A DNA stretch of 64,000 bases, from NCBI GenBank assembly GCA_964631945.1, contig CAZWAY010000009.1, positions 1-64,000 on the forward strand, given 5' to 3'. Both the position numbers and the translations under genes were made by a program. The notes beneath the pieces were generated by a model. It was not told the DNA's origin and made no database searches. It saw only the letters and a program-made list of their open reading frames with translations. This stretch comes from JABFRZ01 sp964631945 (GTDB lineage: Bacteria > Planctomycetota > UBA1135 > GCA-002686595). Below are positions 63,592 to 64,000 of this stretch, one piece after another; positions within the stretch are counted from its first letter, which is position 1; every line of letters begins with the position of its first letter.

Positions 63592-63933
63592 CTAGCGCGG
63601 GGGGCGGGGCTCGTCTTCGCTCGGGGTCCAGGCGAAGCGTGCGAGGTCGATGCGGCCGGCGGGGCTGAAGCGCACGCCCTCGCGTGCGAGGCGGCGGCGC
63701 TGTAGCGCGGCTCCGGGGCGTGGGGTGATGCGACCGGCGGAGTTCACGACGCGGTGCCAGGGCAGCGCGGTCTTCGGCGGGAGTTCGGACAGCAGGCGGC
63801 CGACGAGGCGGGCGTGGCGGGGGAGGCCGGCCTCGCGCGCGACCTGGGCGTAGCTGGCGACGCGACCGCGCGGGATCGAGTCGACCACGGCCAGCACGCG
63901 CGCGTGGCGCTCGTCGCGGTCGCGGGTGGGCAC
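63592..63933 (-). CDS. Alkyltransferase-like protein (ATL, MGMT family without the reactive cysteine)
   Basis: A 113-aa MGMT-type DNA-binding domain: RVLAVVDSIPRGRVASYAQV (helix-turn-helix), RLVGRLLSELPP and LPWHRVVNSAGRI. In MGMT the PCHR motif holds the alkyl-accepting Cys; here it is PWHR, as in ATL proteins, which bind O6-alkylguanine and hand it to nucleotide excision repair. Length and position of the Arg finger fit. The gene ends 13 bases before the tRNA-Leu on the same strand. Confidence 0.88.
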   Translation of the reverse strand: MPTRDRDERHARVLAVVDSIPRGRVASYAQVAREAGLPRHARLVGRLLSELPPKTALPWHRVVNSAGRITPRPGAALQRRRLAREGVRFSPAGRIDLARFAWTPSEDEPRPPR

Positions 63934-64000
63934 GCCGAGACTCTATCCGCTGTGCGTGGGGCGACCGCCCGCGCGCCTCGCGCTCAGCGCCCGAAGGTCA

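Overview
This is a GC-rich (well above 65% by eye), densely coded bacterial chromosome segment. The mix of an alternative complex III / caa3-oxidase operon, secreted FG-GAP, PKD and ASPIC/UnbV proteins, a DUF5916-type outer-membrane protein, a very large glycine-rich lipoprotein, an alpha-2-macroglobulin and a class II photolyase suggests a Gram-negative, aerobic, free-living bacterium. Planctomycetota or a related deep lineage (Acidobacteriota, Myxococcota) fits best, but no marker gene here settles it.

Layout. 0-7.3 kb: YceI-domain protein and small lipoprotein, a membrane protein broken at a 10-base homopolymer, a 1,095-aa glycine-rich lipoprotein and an alpha/beta hydrolase. 7.3-19.5 kb: one minus-strand respiratory operon, actABCDEF, a small unknown membrane protein, a SCO protein, then coxB(cytochrome c fused)-coxA-coxC-coxD. 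Most junctions are 4-base GTGA or ATGA overlaps. 19.8-29 kb: Fpg/Nei-type DNA glycosylase, a 1,978-aa alpha-2-macroglobulin, a porin, a PaaI-like thioesterase preceded by a possible Shine-Dalgarno-masking pseudoknot, and a 48-aa Pro/Lys-rich gene. 29-34 kb: DUF5916-type outer-membrane protein, a methyltransferase-Rieske oxygenase pair and an RRM protein. 34-39.5 kb: a CarH-like B12 photoreceptor/repressor divergent from a TIGR01777-SRPBCC fusion, class II photolyase and UspA operon, with a dehydrogenase downstream of carH. 39.5-43 kb: extended TrmB, ankyrin lipoprotein and a polytopic membrane protein. 43.4-50.4 kb: CRTAC1-type protein, pentaheme cytochrome and an iron-type ABC importer. 50.5-62 kb: methyltransferase, MsbA-like exporter, two-component pair, FG-GAP/PKD protein and a Ser/Thr kinase with a beta-propeller. 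62-64 kb: a ParE-type toxin and antitoxin plus a truncated gene, lying between a tRNA-Leu 3' fragment and the intact tRNA-Leu(TAG), then an alkyltransferase-like protein.

How the genes work together. The act/cox operon encodes a quinol-to-oxygen electron path: ACIII passes electrons to cytochrome c, then to the oxidase through its fused cytochrome domain, with the SCO protein as copper chaperone. The carH/photolyase divergon looks like a light-switched DNA-repair unit, with dark repression by adenosylcobalamin-bound CarH. The tRNA-Leu region looks like a minimal, partly decayed integrated cassette kept by its toxin-antitoxin pair. Start codons are often GTG, and several predicted promoters place the transcript start within a few bases of the start codon, suggesting leaderless mRNAs.
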